9,044 bases of DNA, taken from the NCBI GenBank assembly GCA_903905665.1, contig CAIVHJ010000086.1, positions 1 through 9,044 on the forward strand, in the 5' to 3' direction. A program made the translations under genes and the position numbers. Below the pieces are notes generated by a model. It had not been told where the DNA came from, ran no database searches, and saw only the letters and a program-made list of their open reading frames with translations. Positions 6,864-9,044 of the stretch are shown here, piece after piece (the first letter of the stretch is position 1; the number at the start of each line of letters is the position of its first letter). This DNA comes from an uncultured Phycisphaerales bacterium. GTDB taxonomy: Bacteria > Planctomycetota > Phycisphaerae > UBA1845 > CAIVHJ01.

Positions 6864-7207
6864 AATGCCACCCTAGCAAAATGACGACCGCAAATCAAGC
6901 AGTTCGGTTTTTGTTTGGGTGTAAGTTTCGGTTGTTAGCGTGCATTTTTTTGACGTTTCATATTTACTCCGAATGAGTTAGGGATAGATACATAGTTGTG
7001 AATATTTTCCAATTGTTTTTCGCGACAGGTTTCGTCGGTCTGTCTAATCGGGCAATTTCAGTCCTAATTTATGGGCAAACAGAGTTTGGTTGATGATCGG
7101 GGTGACTGGATCTCATAGTGCGAAATACCCAGTCAGACAAGCGTTGACATCGAGATTGGCGTCCATCGTGCTGCCCGATATCCTGTGGTTGTCTCGGAGC
7201 GTAAAAC
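6864..7207. promoter_or_regulatory. Divergent intergenic region between folC and aroB
   Basis: About 340 bases lacking a supportable gene. It must hold the promoters of both folC (minus) and aroB (plus). On the plus strand a perfect TTGACA is at 7144-7149, but no acceptable -10 lies 16-18 bases later. TTGATG (7090-7095) with CATAGT (7114-7119) at 18-base spacing is a weaker complete pair. On the minus strand no clear promoter pair was found. A T7 run ends at TTTGACG near 6950. No hairpin with a T-tract, riboswitch-like fold or tRNA was recognised. Confidence 0.45.
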
Positions 7208-8287
7208 GTGCGAACCATTGTCGTAGAAACACCGATGCGATCATGCAGCGTTTTCATCGGGCGAGGAACCGTTTCGGAGCTTGATGCCTGGATCGGTTCC
7301 GAGTCAACGGTGCTTCTGATTGCGGATCGCGACATTTTCGATACCCACGGTCAACAAGTTTTGGAAAAAATCCAAGATCGTTGCGGTTGCTGCATGACCC
7401 ATACGCTGGAATCGGGTGAATCGGCGAAATCGCTCCGGCAAGCTGCGCGTCTTTATGAATTTATGGTCGATCAGCGAATGGATCGTCACAGCCTCATTGT
7501 GGCGCTTGGTGGGGGGACGATGGGGGACTTGGCGGGTTTTGTCGCGAGTACTTATATGCGAGGAATCCGATGGATCGTGTGTCCGACCACATTGTTAGCA
7601 GCGATTGATTCATCCATCGGCGGGAAAACGGCTCTGAATCATGCCGGTGTGAAAAATCTGGTGGGGAGTTTTTACCCCCCGTGGGGCGTGGTTGTGGATG
7701 TGGAGTTTTTGGCGACGTTGCCGGCGGCAGCGATTCGGAGCGCGATGGCGGAAAGCCTTAAGCATGCCATGGTGGCCGATGCGGATTTTTTTGAATGGCA
7801 ACGACGTCACCACCAGGCCATTCTCGGCAAAGAACCGCTTGTGCTGGAGGAATTGATCGAATGGAATGTGAAGATCAAGTCTGCGATTGTCTCGCGAGAT
7901 GAACGCGATGAGACTGGAGAACGGGCGCGGTTGAATTTCGGTCATACGCTGGCTCACGGTTTCGAGGCGGCGTCGGAGTATCGGCTTGGACACGGGGAGT
8001 GCGTGGGACTGGGAATGCTGGCAGCCGCACGGATCGCGCATGAGTTGAAGATGGCGGATCGGAACGTTGCTGAGACGTTGTGTGAAGCCCTGCGTCAGTT
8101 CGGATTGCCGACGACGCTGCCTTTCCCTGTGGCGCCGGATCGCTTGATGCGGGCGTTCGAAGGCGACAAAAAGACGGTTACCGGTCGGTTCAGGTTTGTC
8201 CTGCCTCGTTACCTCGGCGAAGTCCAGGTCGGCTGCGAAGTGACTCGCGAAACTATCGAACGGGCTGTGGAGAGTCTGACCCGGTGA
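7208..8287 (+). CDS. aroB: 3-dehydroquinate synthase AroB
   Basis: This NAD- and metal-dependent enzyme converts DAHP to 3-dehydroquinate, the second step of the shikimate pathway, in the cytosol. The protein has 359 residues, the normal length. The NAD-binding stretch ALGGGTMGDLAGFVASTY runs 99-116. PTTLLAAIDSSIGGKTALNH (126-145) contains active-site K140. The metal ligands are expected to be E182 (AESLKHAM), H246 (NFGHTLAHGFE) and H262 (LGHGE). The start is a GTG at 7208, chosen because GGAG (7196-7199) precedes it by 8 bases and no better codon lies nearby. The gene appears monocistronic, with 183 bases before the next gene and divergent from folC. No clear intrinsic terminator follows. 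All key residues seem intact. Confidence 0.96.
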   Translation: MRTIVVETPMRSCSVFIGRGTVSELDAWIGSESTVLLIADRDIFDTHGQQVLEKIQDRCGCCMTHTLESGESAKSLRQAARLYEFMVDQRMDRHSLIVALGGGTMGDLAGFVASTYMRGIRWIVCPTTLLAAIDSSIGGKTALNHAGVKNLVGSFYPPWGVVVDVEFLATLPAAAIRSAMAESLKHAMVADADFFEWQRRHHQAILGKEPLVLEELIEWNVKIKSAIVSRDERDETGERARLNFGHTLAHGFEAASEYRLGHGECVGLGMLAAARIAHELKMADRNVAETLCEALRQFGLPTTLPFPVAPDRLMRAFEGDKKTVTGRFRFVLPRYLGEVQVGCEVTRETIERAVESLTR

Positions 8288-8470
8288 ATAAAAAATAGCC
8301 GAAAAATTCTGCTGGCGATTTGTTATGGGACGAGCGAGGTTAGATTATTCCTGGGATTTTCTTGCCTTTGGCGAGGAAGCCGCAATACTCATGATACCGT
8401 TGATACGAGAATAGACATCGACGTACCTGCTTACGACGGAAAGAAACGGATTCGCCCCAGGAGGTGAAGG

Positions 8471-8650
8471 ATGTTTCGTTTATTGGTTTTGTGTGTGATT
8501 GGGATTGCGTTAACCGTGTCCGCGGGATGCGTTTTGGATGGCATCTCCACATCAAAGTCTCAGACTGACGCGGCGAACATCGCGGAGATCGGAAACACCG
8601 ATGCCGTCACTGTCACTATCAATACCTATCCCGCCCCGCCTTTACCGTAA
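8471..8650 (+). CDS. Small predicted lipoprotein, function unknown
   Basis: A 59-codon gene. The product begins with a short basic start (MFR), then a hydrophobic segment (LLVLCVIGIALTV) and a lipobox-like SAGC with the acceptor at C20. The mature chain would thus have 40 residues beginning CVLDG. That part is Thr/Val/Ala-rich (AVTVTINTY) and ends in PAPPLP; no domain is recognised. The evidence for a real gene is the signal sequence plus a nearly perfect Shine-Dalgarno AGGAGGTGA (8459-8467), with the GGAGG core 6 bases from the ATG. This is by far the strongest ribosome binding site in the window. TTGATA at 8400-8405 is a possible -35 without a good -10. It lies between aroB and a convergent phosphofructokinase-like gene. 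Residue C8 is inside the hydrophobic segment and is not the lipidation site. Confidence 0.7.
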   Translation: MFRLLVLCVIGIALTVSAGCVLDGISTSKSQTDAANIAEIGNTDAVTVTINTYPAPPLP

Positions 8651-8712
8651 CGCGAAATCCTGCGAGTGATATCAACTTCGGTACGTTACCCGTTGGAAAA
8701 ACAACTACTCTC

Positions 8713-8745
8713 CAAAAAAATAACCCCCTGTTTGCGCAGGGGGTT
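8713..8745 (-). terminator. Intrinsic terminator of the minus-strand phosphofructokinase-like gene
   Basis: A 9-base-pair stem (8722-8730 with 8737-8745) closes a 6-base loop. On the minus strand it is followed by a T-rich tract (ATTTTTTT, complement of 8714-8721). It begins about 20 bases after the stop codon at 8767. On the plus strand no T-tract follows, so it should work mainly for the minus-strand gene. Confidence 0.9.
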
Positions 8746-8766
8746 CTGATGGGGGGACGTTGTTGT

Positions 8767-9044
8767 TCAATCTTCGACGGGGATTCCATCGACGAGTCTT
8801 GTGGCGGCGCGAAGATAATGGTGCTTAAAATCCTCGGGCGACATTTTGGCTTCTTTAGCGAGTTTCTGGAGCATCTCCGGATTTTCGAGGTCGCTTCGCT
8901 CTAGACGAATCATATAGGCGCGCGCGGCGCGATAAGTGTCGGAAACCACATCAACGACACGAACCCTCATGCGGTTGTTTTCAGGGTCGATCATATCATC
9001 GAAACGGATTGGGACGAGGTTCCCGTTGATCAACGCTACCATCA
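8767..9044 (-). CDS. 6-phosphofructokinase (ATP- or PPi-type), C-terminal fragment
   Basis: Only the last 91 complete residues are in the window; the gene continues past the right edge, and the ATG at 9042 is internal. The stretch MVALINGNLVPIRFDDMIDP, then RVRVVDVVSDTYRAARAYMIRLE, resembles the C-terminal region of group II-type phosphofructokinases found in planctomycetes and relatives. There a substrate-loop segment precedes a helical tail. The enzyme phosphorylates fructose 6-phosphate in glycolysis, or works reversibly with PPi. The nucleotide/PPi-binding and catalytic motifs (GGD, TID type) are upstream of this fragment, so the donor cannot be assigned. The tail (SPEDFKHHY...) is family-like but not diagnostic. 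A strong intrinsic terminator follows the stop. Confidence 0.65.
   Translation of the reverse strand, partial: MVALINGNLVPIRFDDMIDPENNRMRVRVVDVVSDTYRAARAYMIRLERSDLENPEMLQKLAKEAKMSPEDFKHHYLRAATRLVDGIPVED

Noticed and set aside
5769..6884. 371-codon plus-strand ORF opposite folC
   Set aside because: It mirrors folC codons, has no recognisable domain or ribosome binding site, and folC motifs on the minus strand are complete.
8372..8386. Hairpin CTTGCC-TTT-GGCGAG downstream of aroB as a terminator
   Set aside because: The stem is 6 pairs with a wobble and a tight loop, and no T-tract follows on either strand.
8340..8555. 71-codon minus-strand ORF antisense to the lipoprotein start
   Set aside because: It has no supporting ribosome binding site or domain. 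The plus-strand reading has a lipobox and a near-perfect Shine-Dalgarno sequence.
8640..8760. In another plus-strand frame after the lipoprotein stop, a protein-like stretch (AFTVTRNPASDINFGTLPVG...) suggests a frameshifted C-terminal extension
   Set aside because: The frame runs on through the minus-strand terminator and into the phosphofructokinase gene before its stop, so it has no sensible end. No homopolymer at the junction gives a convincing repair, and the in-frame TAA at 8648 ends a plausible small lipoprotein.

Overview
The window looks like chromosomal, mostly housekeeping DNA from a bacterium of moderate GC content. A Planctomycetota member is the best guess. This is inferred from protein flavour only: a futalosine-pathway MqnC, a FolC with a GTKGKGS P-loop and a basic N-terminal extension, and a stand-alone TrkA-N protein. 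No rRNA or other marker is present to prove it. I see no mobile element, phage gene, CRISPR array or tRNA.

Layout, left to right. Positions 2-727 (+) hold the 3' two thirds of mqnC (menaquinone synthesis by the futalosine route). An AT-rich gap of about 300 bases with a short inverted repeat follows, then a degenerate HD-domain protein (1034-1753, +). From 1788 to 6863 everything is on the minus strand, read from right to left: folC, a membrane glycosyltransferase, a soluble TrkA-N/RCK-type protein with a DUF104-like N-terminus, a small heat shock protein (hsp20) and nadA. Three of the four junctions overlap (TGATG or ATGA). The only real gap, about 100 bases upstream of hsp20, holds a perfect TATAAT hexamer. 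The block is therefore probably one long transcript with an internal hsp20-nadA promoter. A divergent intergenic region (6864-7207) separates folC from aroB (7208-8287, +, shikimate pathway). A 59-residue lipoprotein gene follows (8471-8650, +). The window ends with the 3' end of a minus-strand phosphofructokinase-like gene (8767 to the edge) and its intrinsic terminator.

Functionally the genes cover cofactors and precursors: menaquinone (mqnC), NAD (nadA), folate (folC), chorismate (aroB) and glycolysis (phosphofructokinase). Alongside these are envelope glycosylation and stress or redox functions. The glycosyltransferase gene is interrupted twice. Its protein runs through all three minus-strand frames, and removing one base from each of two G5 tracts (5063-5067 and 5224-5228) restores a continuous 512-residue protein. 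Either there are two homopolymer errors in the sequence or the gene is a recent pseudogene or slippage-dependent gene. I found no convincing new multi-gene system. The best leads are the double frameshift, the DUF104-like/TrkA-N fusion, the hsp20-nadA translational overlap, the HD protein lacking its metal-binding Asp, and the small lipoprotein.
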